Made by a program: the position numbers and the translations under genes
Source of the DNA: Muricoccus roseus
Lineage (GTDB): Bacteria; Pseudomonadota; Alphaproteobacteria; Acetobacterales; Acetobacteraceae
Direction of reading: 5' to 3'
Length of the DNA stretch: 64,000 nucleotides
Assembly: GCF_900141905.1 (NCBI RefSeq)
Contig: NZ_FQZF01000016.1
Coordinates: 1-64,000 of the forward strand
Shown: positions 50,190-61,316 of the stretch, piece by piece
Layout: each line of letters starts with the position of its first letter
How positions within the stretch are numbered: position 1 is the first letter of the stretch
The notes under the pieces: generated by a model
What the model saw: the letters and a program-made list of their open reading frames with translations, nothing else
Told to the model about the DNA's origin: nothing
Database searches by the model: none

Positions 50190-51184
50190 GGCCGCTTCCA
50201 GAAGAAGACGGTATCCGCCAGCTTGCCCCCGGCTTCCATCGCGTAGCCGGGGATCGTGCCGGCCTCGTTCCAGCCGAGCCGGCGGTAGAGGCGCTCGCCA
50301 TCGTCCCCCGCCCGCGTGTCGAGCACGAGGAGGCTGCGGCCGATGCCGCGGGCGGCCTGTTCGGCGCGGAGCATGAGGGCGCGGCCGATGCCGCGGCGGC
50401 GGAAGGCTGGGTCCACCAGCAGTTTCGAGACCTCCGCCCGGTGGGCGGCATTGGGCTGGGCGGCGAGGGCGAGATGGACCGTGCCGGCGAGCTGGCCGTC
50501 GCACCAAGCGGCCAGCAGCACCATTCTCCCGGTCGCCACGTCGGCGGAAACGCCGCGCCAGTAGGCGCGCGCCACCTCGGGCGAGAGTGGCGGCAGGTAG
50601 GAGACCGAGGCGCCGACATTCACGCACGCGACCATGATCTCGGCGAGGCGCCGCTCGGCGCTGGCGGCCGCCGCGGCGTCCAGCGCCTCCACCACCACGC
50701 CCGTGGCGGGCTTGGCGTAGCGGAATTCGAGTGACTTCGAGATGTCGTCGAGGATGCGGATGGAGCCGGCGCGCACATAGCCGCGCTTCTCGTAGAAGCG
50801 GTGAGCGGCCTCGAACCGCGTGTCGGTCCAGAGGATCATGCGCTGGGCGCCATGCTCCACCGCATGGCGCTCGGCTCCGTCGAGCAGGGCATGGGCCAGG
50901 CCGGTGCCACGGGCAGCCTTCGCGACGTACATGCGGCCGATTTCCCAGGCCTCGTCATCGTCGCGCAGCGGGCGCGTGGCGACCATGCCGACGATCTCGC
51001 CGCCCTGCTCGGCCGCCCAGAGGGCGCCGCCGACCTTCTCGAAATGCGTGGCCAGGGCGCGCAGCTCCGGCACCTCCGCATCCACGTCGAGAACGCAATT
51101 GGGATACTCGGCCCAGGCGTCGCCGATCAGCCGGATGAAGCCTTCCGCATCGGCGTCGCGGCCGGGGCGGATGGCGATGCTCAT
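50186..51184 (-). CDS. tandem GNAT N-acetyltransferase
   Basis: 332 residues with two GNAT folds. The first (1-165) has the acetyl-CoA loop AKAARGTGLAHALLDGAE and the terminal RFYEKRGYVRAGS. The second (180-332) has DPAFRRRGIGRALMLRAE and LYRRLGWNEAGTIPGYAM. Acceptor unknown. The ATG overlaps the stop of the aminotransferase gene (ATGA), so both are made together, which hints at an amino-acid-derived substrate. Confidence 0.88.
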   Translation of the reverse strand: MSIAIRPGRDADAEGFIRLIGDAWAEYPNCVLDVDAEVPELRALATHFEKVGGALWAAEQGGEIVGMVATRPLRDDDEAWEIGRMYVAKAARGTGLAHALLDGAERHAVEHGAQRMILWTDTRFEAAHRFYEKRGYVRAGSIRILDDISKSLEFRYAKPATGVVVEALDAAAAASAERRLAEIMVACVNVGASVSYLPPLSPEVARAYWRGVSADVATGRMVLLAAWCDGQLAGTVHLALAAQPNAAHRAEVSKLLVDPAFRRRGIGRALMLRAEQAARGIGRSLLVLDTRAGDDGERLYRRLGWNEAGTIPGYAMEAGGKLADTVFFWKRP

Positions 51185-52383
51185 TTCAGACCCCGGCAGA
51201 AGTCCTGGATGCGGGCGCAGGCCTCGCGCAGGGTCTCGGTATCCGTCGCGTAGGACAGGCGGATATAGGGGCTCATGGAATAGGCGGCGCCGGAGACGGT
51301 GGCGACGTGGTTCTCCTCCAGCAGCGCCATGGCCACGTCTTCGTCCGTTTCCAGCCGGCGGCCGCCCGCGGTCGTCTTGCCGAGGCAGCCGGCGACGCTG
51401 GGATAGACGTAGAAGGCGCCCTCGGGCTTGTGGCACTGCAGGCCGGGGGCCTGGTTCAGCATCTCCACCACGATGTCCCGGCGTTCGCGGTAGATGCGCC
51501 GGCGCTCCTCCACCAGCTCCTGCGGGCCATCAAGGGCGGCGATGGTGGCGGCCTGGGCGACAGTGGCGATGCCATTGGTCGTCTGGCTCTGCATGTTGGT
51601 CATCGCCTTGACCAGGGCGCGGGGGCCGCCGCCGAAGCCGACGCGCCAGCCCGTCATCGCATAGGTCTTGGAGGCGCCCGAGACGGTGAGGGTGCGGTCG
51701 CGCAGCCCGGGCTCCACCGCCGCGATGCTGTGGAAGCCCGTGTCCACATAGCTGATATGCTCGTACATCTCGTCCGAGAGCACCCAGACATGGGGGTGGC
51801 GCATCAGCACCGCGGCGAGCGCCGCCACCTCGTCGCGCGTGAGCGCGGCGCCGGAGGGGTTGTTGGGGAAGTTCAGCGTCACCCACTTCGTCCGGGGGGT
51901 GATGGCCGCGTCCAGGTCCTCGGGGCGCAGCTTGAAGCCGTTGTTCTGCGGGCAGGGCACGAGCACGGGCACGCCGCCGGCTAGCTTGCCGATATCGGCA
52001 TAGGCCGACCAGAAGGGCGTGGGAATGACGATCTCGTCGCCCGGATCCACGGTGGCCAGGATGCCGTCGAGGATGATCTGCTTGCCGCCATTGGCGACGA
52101 TGATCTCGTCCAGCGCGTAGTCGAGCCCGTTCTCGCGCCGGAACTTGCGCTGCACGGCGGCCTTCAGCTCGGGCCAGCCGTCATTGGGGGGATACTTGGT
52201 CTTGCCGGCGAGGGCAGCCTGGTGGGCGGCCTCGATCGCATGGGGCGGGGTAGCGAAATCGGGCTCGCCGACGGTCAGGCTGATGACCTTGTGGCCGGCC
52301 TCCCGCAGTTCCCGCGCGCGGATGGACATGCGGGTGGAGCCGGAGATGACGATCTCCTGCAGCCTCTGGGCCAGGGCGGGCAT
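51181..52383 (-). CDS. PLP-dependent aminotransferase (aspartate aminotransferase family, Ib), copy 1
   Basis: 400 residues, fold-type I. PLP lysine in the SGASKTYAMTGWRVG segment. NFPNNPSGAALTRDE, GGKQIILDGILATVDPGDE and the C-terminal arginine in SPYIRLSYA bind substrate carboxylate. The group converts aspartate, aromatic amino acids or prephenate. The paralogue at 52898-54100 shares the same architecture. It is the last but one gene in a minus-strand run of aminotransferase, GNAT, aminotransferase, GNAT. Confidence 0.93.
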   Translation of the reverse strand: MPALAQRLQEIVISGSTRMSIRARELREAGHKVISLTVGEPDFATPPHAIEAAHQAALAGKTKYPPNDGWPELKAAVQRKFRRENGLDYALDEIIVANGGKQIILDGILATVDPGDEIVIPTPFWSAYADIGKLAGGVPVLVPCPQNNGFKLRPEDLDAAITPRTKWVTLNFPNNPSGAALTRDEVAALAAVLMRHPHVWVLSDEMYEHISYVDTGFHSIAAVEPGLRDRTLTVSGASKTYAMTGWRVGFGGGPRALVKAMTNMQSQTTNGIATVAQAATIAALDGPQELVEERRRIYRERRDIVVEMLNQAPGLQCHKPEGAFYVYPSVAGCLGKTTAGGRRLETDEDVAMALLEENHVATVSGAAYSMSPYIRLSYATDTETLREACARIQDFCRGLK

Positions 52384-52424
52384 TCGGCGGATTCCAGTGG
52401 TGAGGAAAGAAAGGAGGGCGGAAA

Positions 52425-54118
<1,694 letters not shown>

Positions 54119-54178
54119 TTAAAGGCGGCGGGACCCTAGCCCCGCTCGGCGCGCGGCGGAACCGCCGGAATGCGCATT

Positions 54179-54964
54179 TCAGGCCCGCCGGCGCAACAAG
54201 AGGCCCACCGCAGCCAGCGTGAGGGCCGCGGCGCCGAGCATGAGGGTGGCCAGGGCGTTCACCTCCGGCGTCATGCCCAGGCGCAGCATGGAGAAGAGCG
54301 CCACCGGCAGGGTGGTGCCCGCCGGGCCGGAGGTGAAGGAAGCCAGGACCACGTCGTCCAGCGACAGGGTAAAGGCGAGGAGCCAGCCGGCGACCAGGGA
54401 GGGCGCCATCAGGGGCAGGGTGATGGTGAGGAAGGCCGTGGCCGGGGTGGCCCCGAGATCGAGGGCGGCCTCCTCCAGATCCCGGTCGCGGGACGCCAGG
54501 CGGGACTGGACGACCACGGCCACATAGGCGCTGCCGAGGGTGGCATGGGCCAGCAGCACCGTCAGCGCGCCGCGCCCGGCGGGCCAGCCGAAGGCGGATT
54601 CGAGGGCGACGAAGAACAGGAGGAGGGAGAGGCCGGTCACCACCTCCGGCAGGACGAGGGGGGCGCCGGCCAGGGCGCCGAGCACGGCGCGGCCGGCGAA
54701 GGGCCCATGCCGGGCCAGCACCCAGCCCGTGGCGCCGCCGAGCAGCACGGCAAGGCTGGCCGCGCCGGCGGCGACGCGGAGCGAGAGCCAGGCGGCTTCC
54801 AGCAGCCGGTCGTTGGCGGCCAGGGCCAGGAACCAGCGCAGGGAGAATCCCCCCCAGCGGAAGGGCACGGAATCGCCGGAGAAGGCATAGGCGACGAGCA
54901 GCGCCACGGGCAGCCAGAGGAAGGCGAGGCCGGCCCAGAGGGCGGCGCGGACCCAGCGGGGCAT
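54179..54964 (-). CDS. ABC transporter permease (PotI/PotC type)
   Basis: 261 residues, six helices. EAA loop RDLEEAALDLGATPATAFLT, and the typical DDVVLASFTSGPAGTTLPV loop of spermidine/putrescine permeases. ATG at 54964 overlaps the PotH-type stop as TGATG. The frame is also open far upstream because the PotA-type frame reads into it, but the permease begins at MPRWVRAALW. Confidence 0.92.
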   Translation of the reverse strand: MPRWVRAALWAGLAFLWLPVALLVAYAFSGDSVPFRWGGFSLRWFLALAANDRLLEAAWLSLRVAAGAASLAVLLGGATGWVLARHGPFAGRAVLGALAGAPLVLPEVVTGLSLLLFFVALESAFGWPAGRGALTVLLAHATLGSAYVAVVVQSRLASRDRDLEEAALDLGATPATAFLTITLPLMAPSLVAGWLLAFTLSLDDVVLASFTSGPAGTTLPVALFSMLRLGMTPEVNALATLMLGAAALTLAAVGLLLRRRA

Positions 54965-55800
54965 CACGGATCCTGCCCCAGGCGCTGGAAGAGGATGATG
55001 GGCAGGATCAGCAGGGCCAGCAGCGCCACGGCCAGGGCCGCGGCCACGGGCCAGTCGCGGTTCTGGAAGAACTCCTGGAAGAGCACGCGGCCGACCAGCG
55101 TGGCATCGGGCGGGCCGAGCAGCTCGGGGATGACATATTCTCCGGCCGCCGGGATGAAGACGAGGAGGAAGGCCGCCGCGAGGGAGGGCAGGAGCTGTGG
55201 CAGGGTGACGGTGAGGAAGGCCCGGCCCGGCGTGGCGCCGAGATCGGCGGCGGCCTGCTCCAGCACGGGGTCCAGCCGGGTGGCGGCCGCGAAGACCGGC
55301 AGGACCGCGAAGGGAAGATAGGCGTGGACCATGCCAAGGAGCATGGCGCCGTCGGAGTAGAGGAGTGGGAGGGGATGGTCGGTCAGGCCCAGGCCGCGGA
55401 GGAGGGTGTTGATCCAGCCCTCGTCGCGCAGCAGGCCGATCCAGGCGCCGATGCGGATGAGGAAGCCGGTCCAGAAAGGCAGCAGGACGGCGCCCAGCAG
55501 GGCCTCCCGCCAGCGGCCCGCGCGGGCGATGGCGATGCCCATGGGGGCGGCGAGCAGCAGGCAGAGAAGCGCCGTGCCGCCGGCCGTCACCAGGGACTGG
55601 GCCAGGGCGTCCCGGTAATGCGGGTCCTCGGTCAGGAGGCGCAGGTTCTCGGGGTTGATCCCCTCCCCCGCCCAGGGCGGCGCGTAGGGGGGCACGCCTT
55701 CGGCCTGCCAGGACAGGGCCATGATGCCGACCAGGACCAGCGGCGCCGCGACGAGCAGCGCGAGCCAGAGGCCGGGGAGGAGGCGGAGCGCGATCCTCAT
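54964..55800 (-). CDS. ABC transporter permease (PotH/PotB type)
   Basis: 278 residues, six helices. Helix 1 GLWLALLVAAPLVLVGIMAL, LLPFWTGFLIRIGAWIGLL and EAA loop PVLEQAAADLGATPGRAFLT, then IPAAGEYVIPELLG. ATG at 55800 overlaps the TGA expected for the upstream ATPase (ATGA at 55797-55800). Confidence 0.93.
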   Translation of the reverse strand: MRIALRLLPGLWLALLVAAPLVLVGIMALSWQAEGVPPYAPPWAGEGINPENLRLLTEDPHYRDALAQSLVTAGGTALLCLLLAAPMGIAIARAGRWREALLGAVLLPFWTGFLIRIGAWIGLLRDEGWINTLLRGLGLTDHPLPLLYSDGAMLLGMVHAYLPFAVLPVFAAATRLDPVLEQAAADLGATPGRAFLTVTLPQLLPSLAAAFLLVFIPAAGEYVIPELLGPPDATLVGRVLFQEFFQNRDWPVAAALAVALLALLILPIILFQRLGQDP

Positions 55801-56875
55801 CCCTGCGCAACGGCACGACCGAGTCCGCGTCCCAGCTCACGCGCACGGCGCTGCCGCGCGGCGGCGGGGCACCGTCCTCCTCGGCATGGGAGACGCGGAG
55901 GAGGGCGCCGCCGGCAAGCCGGACGAGGATGAGGCTGCTCTCCCCGCGGAAGGCGGCTTCCTCCACCGTGCCGGCCGCGGTGTTGTCGCCGAGCGCGGGG
56001 CCGATGCGGATGCGCTCGGGCCGGAGGGCGACGGCGATGACGCCCGGCGGCAGGGCGGCCGCGGCGCGCAGGGTGCAACCGGCATCCGGGCTTTCGAGCG
56101 CGCCATCCCCGGTGCGCGTGCCGGTGAGCACATTGGCCGCGCCCAGGAACTCCGCGACGAAGCGCGTGGCGGGGCGGTCATAGATCTCACGCGGCGGGGC
56201 CACCTGGATGAGGCGGCCGCGATCCATCACGGCGATGCGGTCGGCCAGGGCGAGGGCCTCGGCCTGGTCATGCGTGACCATGACGAAGGCGGCACCGCTC
56301 TCGCGCTGGATGGCCCGCAGCTCGAAGCCCGTGCGCTCCCGCAGGTTCGCATCGAGCGCGCCGAGGGGTTCGTCCAGCAGCAGGAGGCGGGGGCGCTTCA
56401 CCAGGGCGCGGGCCAGGGCCACGCGCTGGCGCTGGCCGCCGGAGAGGGCATGGGGGCGGCGGGATTCCATCCCTTCGAGCCGCAGCATGGCGACGGCCTG
56501 CTCCACGCGGGCCGCGATCTCGGCGCGCGGCCGGCCCTCGCGCTTCAGCCCATAGGCGATGTTGGCCGAGACGGTCATGTGCGGGAACAGCGCGTAGGAC
56601 TGGAACATCATGTTCACCGGGCGGCGGTGGGGCGGAACGCCCAGCAGGTCCGAGCCGTCCAGCGTCACCGTGCCGGAATCGGGTGCCTCGAAGCCGGCGA
56701 CCACGCGCAGCAGCGTGGACTTGCCGGAGCCCGAGCCGCCGAGCAGGGCGAGGAACTCGCCGGCGGCCACGTCGAGCGAGACGCTGTCGAGCGCCGCCAC
56801 GCTGCCGAAGCGGCGGGTGACGCCGCGCAGGGAGAGGCGTGCCGGGGCCACCGCCCCTGCGACATCGCGCGTCAA
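55797..56875 (-). CDS. polyamine-type ABC transporter ATP-binding protein, 3' end disturbed
   Basis: The ATPase domain and TOBE-like tail are complete: Walker A GGSGSGKST (46-54), FQSYALFPHMTV, signature LSGGQRQRVAL, Walker B LLLLDEPLGALD, and the tail ALRPERIRIG and RVSWDADSVVPL. The natural end would be the TGA at 55797-55799 that overlaps the permease start, but that TGA is in a different frame. The ATPase frame itself stays open for about 540 more codons, across the PotH gene and into the PotI gene (898 codons in all). A small indel near 55830 would explain it; a true readthrough protein is less likely. The end coordinate given is the expected one. Confidence 0.78.
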
Positions 56876-57960
56876 CGGCCGGCCTTGAAGCGGGACCAGG
56901 AGCGGCCGCGGGCGCGTTCGGCCGCGGGGCCTGGGGCGGCGACGGTGAAGCTGCGCGCGATGGCCTCGGCCGGAGGGTAGATGTTCGGGTCCGCCGCCAC
57001 TTCGGGCCGCAGATGCGGGCGAGAGGCCGGAACGGCGTTGGGGTAGCGCACCTGATTGGTTACGCCCGCCATCACCTCGGGCCGCAGCATGTAGTCGATG
57101 AAGCGCTGCGCGGCCTCGGGGTTCGGGGCATCGGCGGGGATGGCCAGCATGTCGAACCAGAGCTGCGCGCCCTGGCGCGGCTGGGCGTAGGTGATGCCGC
57201 CCTCCGGCGCGCGGGCCTGGGCCTGCACCACGTCGCCGGAATAGGTGAGGACGGCGCAGTACTCCCCCTGGGCCAGCGCATCGGTGATGGCGGCGGAGGA
57301 GATGATGGCGCGCACATGCGGGCGGATGGCCAGCAGCGCCGTCTCCGCCGCGCGCAGATCCGCCGCATCCGCGCTGTTCGGGTCCTTGCCCAGCCAGCGC
57401 AGGACGGAGGGAATGACGTCGATGCCGCTGTCCATGATGGCGATGCCGCAGCGGGCGATGCGCCGCGCGTTCTCGGGCTTCAGGATGAGGTCGAGGCTGT
57501 CCAGCGGCGCGTCGGGCGCGAGGGCGGCGATACGGTCGGCCCGGAGGCCGAGGCCGATGGTGCCCCAGAGATAGATAGCGCCGTGGCGGTTGCCAGGGTC
57601 GCTGCTGGCGACCTGGGCCAGGAGGGCGGAATCCTGGTTGCCCCAGTTGGGGATGCGCGCGCGGTCCAGCGGGCGAAGGGCGCCGGCGCGGACGAGGCGG
57701 GCGAAGCTCGGCTCGTTGGTCGGGACGATCACGTCATAGCCCGAGCGCCCGGCCGAGAGCTTTCCCTCCAGCGTCTCCAGGCTGTCGAACACGTCGTAGC
57801 GGATGCGGATACCCGTCTCGCGCTGGAAGCCCTCGATCGCCTTGGGGTCGATGTAGTCGGTCCAGTTGTAGACGTTCAGGACCGGCTCCTGGGCGACGGT
57901 GGCGCCTGCGAGCAGGGGGAGCAGCAGCAAGGCGCGCAGCAACGGGCGGAGGGTCGGCAT
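56872..57960 (-). CDS. polyamine-type extracellular solute-binding protein (PotD/PotF family)
   Basis: 362 residues, signal peptide ending near ATVAQE. The family N-terminus LNVYNWTDYIDPKAIEGFQ is complete, with YDVIVPTNEPSFARL and YLWGTIGLGLRADRI around the ligand cleft and QPRQGAQLWFDMLAIPADA. Relatives bind putrescine or spermidine. The start at 57960 has GGGAGA upstream. Its stop overlaps the ATPase start (ATGA), making a four-gene importer operon that begins here. Confidence 0.93.
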   Translation of the reverse strand: MPTLRPLLRALLLLPLLAGATVAQEPVLNVYNWTDYIDPKAIEGFQRETGIRIRYDVFDSLETLEGKLSAGRSGYDVIVPTNEPSFARLVRAGALRPLDRARIPNWGNQDSALLAQVASSDPGNRHGAIYLWGTIGLGLRADRIAALAPDAPLDSLDLILKPENARRIARCGIAIMDSGIDVIPSVLRWLGKDPNSADAADLRAAETALLAIRPHVRAIISSAAITDALAQGEYCAVLTYSGDVVQAQARAPEGGITYAQPRQGAQLWFDMLAIPADAPNPEAAQRFIDYMLRPEVMAGVTNQVRYPNAVPASRPHLRPEVAADPNIYPPAEAIARSFTVAAPGPAAERARGRSWSRFKAGR

Positions 57961-58055
57961 GCTGTCTCCCGGAGGGGCTGGGGGGCGCAAGGTTATGGCG
58001 AAGCGGGCCGGGCGCAAGCTGGGTTTCTTTTCTGGCGGAACCTAGGAAGTATTTC

Positions 58056-58084
58056 TTGACATGAGGTAGGACGTCCTGTATCTC
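58056..58084 (+). promoter_or_regulatory. sigma-70-like promoter before the fibre cassette
   Basis: TTGACA at 58056-58061, a 17-base spacer, then TATCTC at 58079-58084. The -35 is perfect, the -10 moderate. The spacer contains the 10-base palindrome AGGACGTCCT (58068-58077), a possible operator. It points at the phage-type genes. Confidence 0.5.
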
Positions 58085-58137
58085 CCCTCCTGCCAACGGG
58101 ACATCTGCGCCCGCAAAGTTCCCCATCCGTTCCGAAC

Positions 58138-58169
58138 GCCCCGCCCGGCCCTGCCGGCGCGGGGCTTTT
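58138..58169 (+). terminator. intrinsic-terminator-like hairpin before the fibre cassette
   Basis: GCCCCGC...GCGGGGC with an inner CCGG/CCGG pair, followed by TTTT. It is a classical terminator shape, but lies 54 bases downstream of the promoter and 30 bases before the first fibre-cassette gene on the same strand, so it would attenuate that transcript. Confidence 0.65.
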
Positions 58170-58198
58170 CGCGTCCGCCCCGCAGGAGCCATTCCCGC

Positions 58199-58849
58199 AT
58201 GCCCTACGTCGCCAGCAACCTGATCCCGCTCGTCGCGGCGGACAGCTTCACCCTCTGGCTCTACAAGACGACGGACACGCGGGCGGCGGTGCTCTCGTCC
58301 GGATATTTCGGCGCCGCCGCCAACCGGCTCCTTCCCGGCCACATGATCGTGCTGCAGGCGGCGGATGCGTCCGCCATCCTGCCGGTGCGCGGCAATGCCG
58401 AGGTGGGCAACGGGTTGGTCGTGGACGCCAGCTCCTCCCCGCTGCGCCTGACGGCCGCGGGCTCGCTCGATCTCGGTGCCGATCTCTCCGTGACGGCGGT
58501 GGCGCGTTGCGTCAGCCTGGCCGCGATGCCCAGCGGCGTGAACGAGGGCGAGACCTTCACCGTGCAGGCCACGGCCTCCGGCGCGAGCACGATGCTGAAG
58601 TTCAGCGTCCTCGACGCCACCGGCGCCGTGGTGCTGGGGCCGACCAGCGCGGCCGTCACCGCCGGCATGGCGAGCGCGACCTTCCCCTCCCCGTCACCCG
58701 GCACGGGCTACCGGCTGAAGGTGGAAGATGCGGCGGACCCGCTGGTCATGCAGCTCTCGCCCTCCTTCGTGGTGCTCTCCGCCTTCGCGCTGCTGATGGA
58801 GAGCGGGCTCAGCCTGCTCTCCGAATCCGGCAACCGGCTCGTGATGTAG
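58199..58849 (+). CDS. phage-structural-like hypothetical protein
   Basis: 216 residues, no family firmly recognised. The N-terminal half (MPYVASNLIPLVAADSFTLW) resembles small phage tail/particle proteins of Acetobacteraceae. The middle (VNEGETFTVQATASGASTML) is an Ig-like all-beta segment, and the C-terminus repeats short Glu-Ser-Gly units (LLMESGLSLLSESGNRLVM). First gene of the fibre cassette, with GGAG 11 bases upstream. Confidence 0.6.
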   Translation: MPYVASNLIPLVAADSFTLWLYKTTDTRAAVLSSGYFGAAANRLLPGHMIVLQAADASAILPVRGNAEVGNGLVVDASSSPLRLTAAGSLDLGADLSVTAVARCVSLAAMPSGVNEGETFTVQATASGASTMLKFSVLDATGAVVLGPTSAAVTAGMASATFPSPSPGTGYRLKVEDAADPLVMQLSPSFVVLSAFALLMESGLSLLSESGNRLVM

Positions 58850-58907
58850 CCGCCCCCTTCTCCGTCCCTCCCCGCCCCCCTCTCGCCCCTACCGGAGCCG
58901 CTCCCCC

Positions 58908-61316
58908 ATGGCCGATGCCAAGATCAGCGATCTTCCCCCCGCCAGCACCTTCTCCGACACCGATTGCGCCCCCTTCGTGCAGGGCATCGGCGCGGCGGCC
59001 GAGACCCGGCGCGCCACCTTCGGCCAGCTCCGCAGCACGCTGATGGCGGACCGGCCGCTGCATGTCCGCGACTATGGCGCGACCGGCAACGGAACGACCG
59101 ATGACACCGCCGCCTTCCAGGCCGCGCTCAACGCGGCCGCCGCCGCCGGTGGCGGCGTGGTGCTCGTCGGGCCGCGCCGCTACCTGATCGACAGCGCCGA
59201 TCTCGTCATCCCCGCCAATGTCACCTTGCAGGGCGGCAGCGATCCGGGCGGGTGGCGCGTGAACAACGACTACAGCGCGCTGCCATACTGCCTGCTGCTG
59301 AACCCGGCGCGCACCATCCGGCTGCGCCGCAACGCGGCGCTGGAGCAGGTGGCCATCCTGCGGAAGGGCTTCACCGCGCCCACGACGCTGCGCGAGGGGC
59401 TGGACGCGGTGTATGCCTTCGCGGGCACCGCCGTCTCGATCGGTGACGGCACGACGGGCAGCAGCAGCACCAACGCCACCGATGCCTCCGTGCGCGCGCT
59501 TCTCATCATCGGCTTCAACTGGGGCATCTACAGCAACGGCGCGAGCCGCACGCGCATCCGCGACGTGATCGGCGACTGCACGAACGGCCTCTATCTCGGC
59601 AAGTCCTACGACATCGCCCATAACGAACGCATCAACTGGCATCCGCTGGCCACCACGGGCCGCAACTTCACCAACACCACCTACTCCGTCAACGGCTGCG
59701 CCAATAACGGCTCTGGCCTCGTGCGGCTCACCACCAGCGTGGCGCATGAGCTGCGGGCGGGCGATGTGGTGGTGGTCAGCGGCGTCGGCGGCGTGCCGGG
59801 CGCGAACAGCCGCTTCACGATCGCGGCGACGCCCAGCAGCACCACGCTGGACCTGGCGGGCAGCACCTTCTCCGGCACCTATACCAGCGGCGGCTCGGTC
59901 AATCCGGCGCTGAACCACCGGCGCGGCAAGGCCTTCCACATCTTCGACGCCGATATGCCGAACTTCGTCAACTGCTTCGAGTTCGGCCACGACATCGGCT
60001 GGCATCTCGACGACCTGACCCATTCCGCCCAGATCGTGAACTGCGGGGTGGACGGCATCGTGATCGACCCCGGCACCATCGGCGTGCAGATGAACGGGCT
60101 GGCCAACCGCAACAAGTGGTATGGCGGCTTCTGGTCCAGCAAGGGTCGCGCGCTGGTGGTGGACGTGCAGGCCGCCGACCAGAACACCATCGCCGGCGTC
60201 ATGCTGCCCTCCGGCTCCGGCCGCTCGGTGGAGCTGCTGGATGGCGGGCTCGTGCTGATGGGCTGCGACATCTATGGCACGGTCTATGTCTACGACAATG
60301 CCGACAGCCTGCAGATCGTGGGTTGCGACCTGAAGGGCACGAGCTTCACCGGGCAGAGCCCGGCGGCAATGCAGAAGATGCAGATCTCCGGCAGCCGGAT
60401 GATCAACGCACCCGGCATCGCCCGCAGCATCGGCGGCCAGGCGGAGCTGGCCGCCATCTCCTCCAGCGGCGCGATCGAGACCCGCCTCTCGGCCCGCAGC
60501 GACGGCGTGGTGGCGCTGCACCGCCGCAGCGCGAGCGCCGGGGCGATGCTGCGGCTGCACGGCAACAGCGACACGGCGGCCGCCTCGGTCAGCGTGGTCG
60601 GGACCGACGTGTACCTGGCCGGCGATCCCTCGACGAACCCGAACCCGGTCTTCGGCTTCGGCAACACCGGCATGACCCAGGCTCTGACCCTGCGCCTGCG
60701 CCGCCTTTCCGCCACCCCGGCGGCCAATGACCGCCTCTTCTCGCTGGAGGGCACGGGCTACAACAGCGGCGGCTCCGAGGTGACCTATGGCCGCATCGCG
60801 ACGGTGGCCGAGACGGTCACCGCTGGGTCGGAGTCCGGCGCGGTGATCGTCGAGACGCGCTCCGGCGGCGCCGTTGCCGAACGGCTGCGCATCGCCTCCA
60901 GCGGCGCCGTGACCCTGACCGGGCCGCTCACCCTGCCGGCGGATCCCTCCGGCGCCATGCAGGCGGCGACGCGCAATTACGTGGACAACAGCTATGTCCA
61001 GCGCGCCATGCCCATGGCGGTCACGTCTTCGGCCACGGCGCTGAGCTTCGGCGCCCACAATGCCCGGATGGTGGTGGCCAATCCGGGCACCACCCTGTCG
61101 CTGGACTGGGCGGCGGCGGGCAATGGCTTCGCCTGCATGGTGGTCAACCGCACGGGAGCGGACCTGCCCGTCTCGCTCAGCGGCTTCTCGGCGGGCATCG
61201 TGAACCCTGATGGCTTCACAAGGATCCGGGCTGGCGGCGTTGCCAGCCTGCTGGTCTTCTCGCCGGACGGGGGTACGACCAAGCTTTGCCAGCTGACGGG
61301 CGGAGGAGCGCCCTGA
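58908..61316 (+). CDS. phage tail-fibre/tailspike-like beta-helix protein
   Basis: 802 residues. The first 45 (KISDLPPASTFSDTDCAPFVQG, shown in part) follow the particle-attachment pattern seen at the start of many phage fibre proteins. Then comes a pectate-lyase-3-type parallel beta-helix, VRDYGATGNGTTDDTAAFQA followed by GGVVLVGPRRYLI, which in tailspikes binds or cleaves surface polysaccharide. From about 500 the sequence is a repetitive Ser/Thr/Gly shaft with a beta-rich tip. Whether it has enzyme activity cannot be seen. It overlaps the next gene as TGATG. Confidence 0.82.
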   Translation: MADAKISDLPPASTFSDTDCAPFVQGIGAAAETRRATFGQLRSTLMADRPLHVRDYGATGNGTTDDTAAFQAALNAAAAAGGGVVLVGPRRYLIDSADLVIPANVTLQGGSDPGGWRVNNDYSALPYCLLLNPARTIRLRRNAALEQVAILRKGFTAPTTLREGLDAVYAFAGTAVSIGDGTTGSSSTNATDASVRALLIIGFNWGIYSNGASRTRIRDVIGDCTNGLYLGKSYDIAHNERINWHPLATTGRNFTNTTYSVNGCANNGSGLVRLTTSVAHELRAGDVVVVSGVGGVPGANSRFTIAATPSSTTLDLAGSTFSGTYTSGGSVNPALNHRRGKAFHIFDADMPNFVNCFEFGHDIGWHLDDLTHSAQIVNCGVDGIVIDPGTIGVQMNGLANRNKWYGGFWSSKGRALVVDVQAADQNTIAGVMLPSGSGRSVELLDGGLVLMGCDIYGTVYVYDNADSLQIVGCDLKGTSFTGQSPAAMQKMQISGSRMINAPGIARSIGGQAELAAISSSGAIETRLSARSDGVVALHRRSASAGAMLRLHGNSDTAAASVSVVGTDVYLAGDPSTNPNPVFGFGNTGMTQALTLRLRRLSATPAANDRLFSLEGTGYNSGGSEVTYGRIATVAETVTAGSESGAVIVETRSGGAVAERLRIASSGAVTLTGPLTLPADPSGAMQAATRNYVDNSYVQRAMPMAVTSSATALSFGAHNARMVVANPGTTLSLDWAAAGNGFACMVVNRTGADLPVSLSGFSAGIVNPDGFTRIRAGGVASLLVFSPDGGTTKLCQLTGGGAP

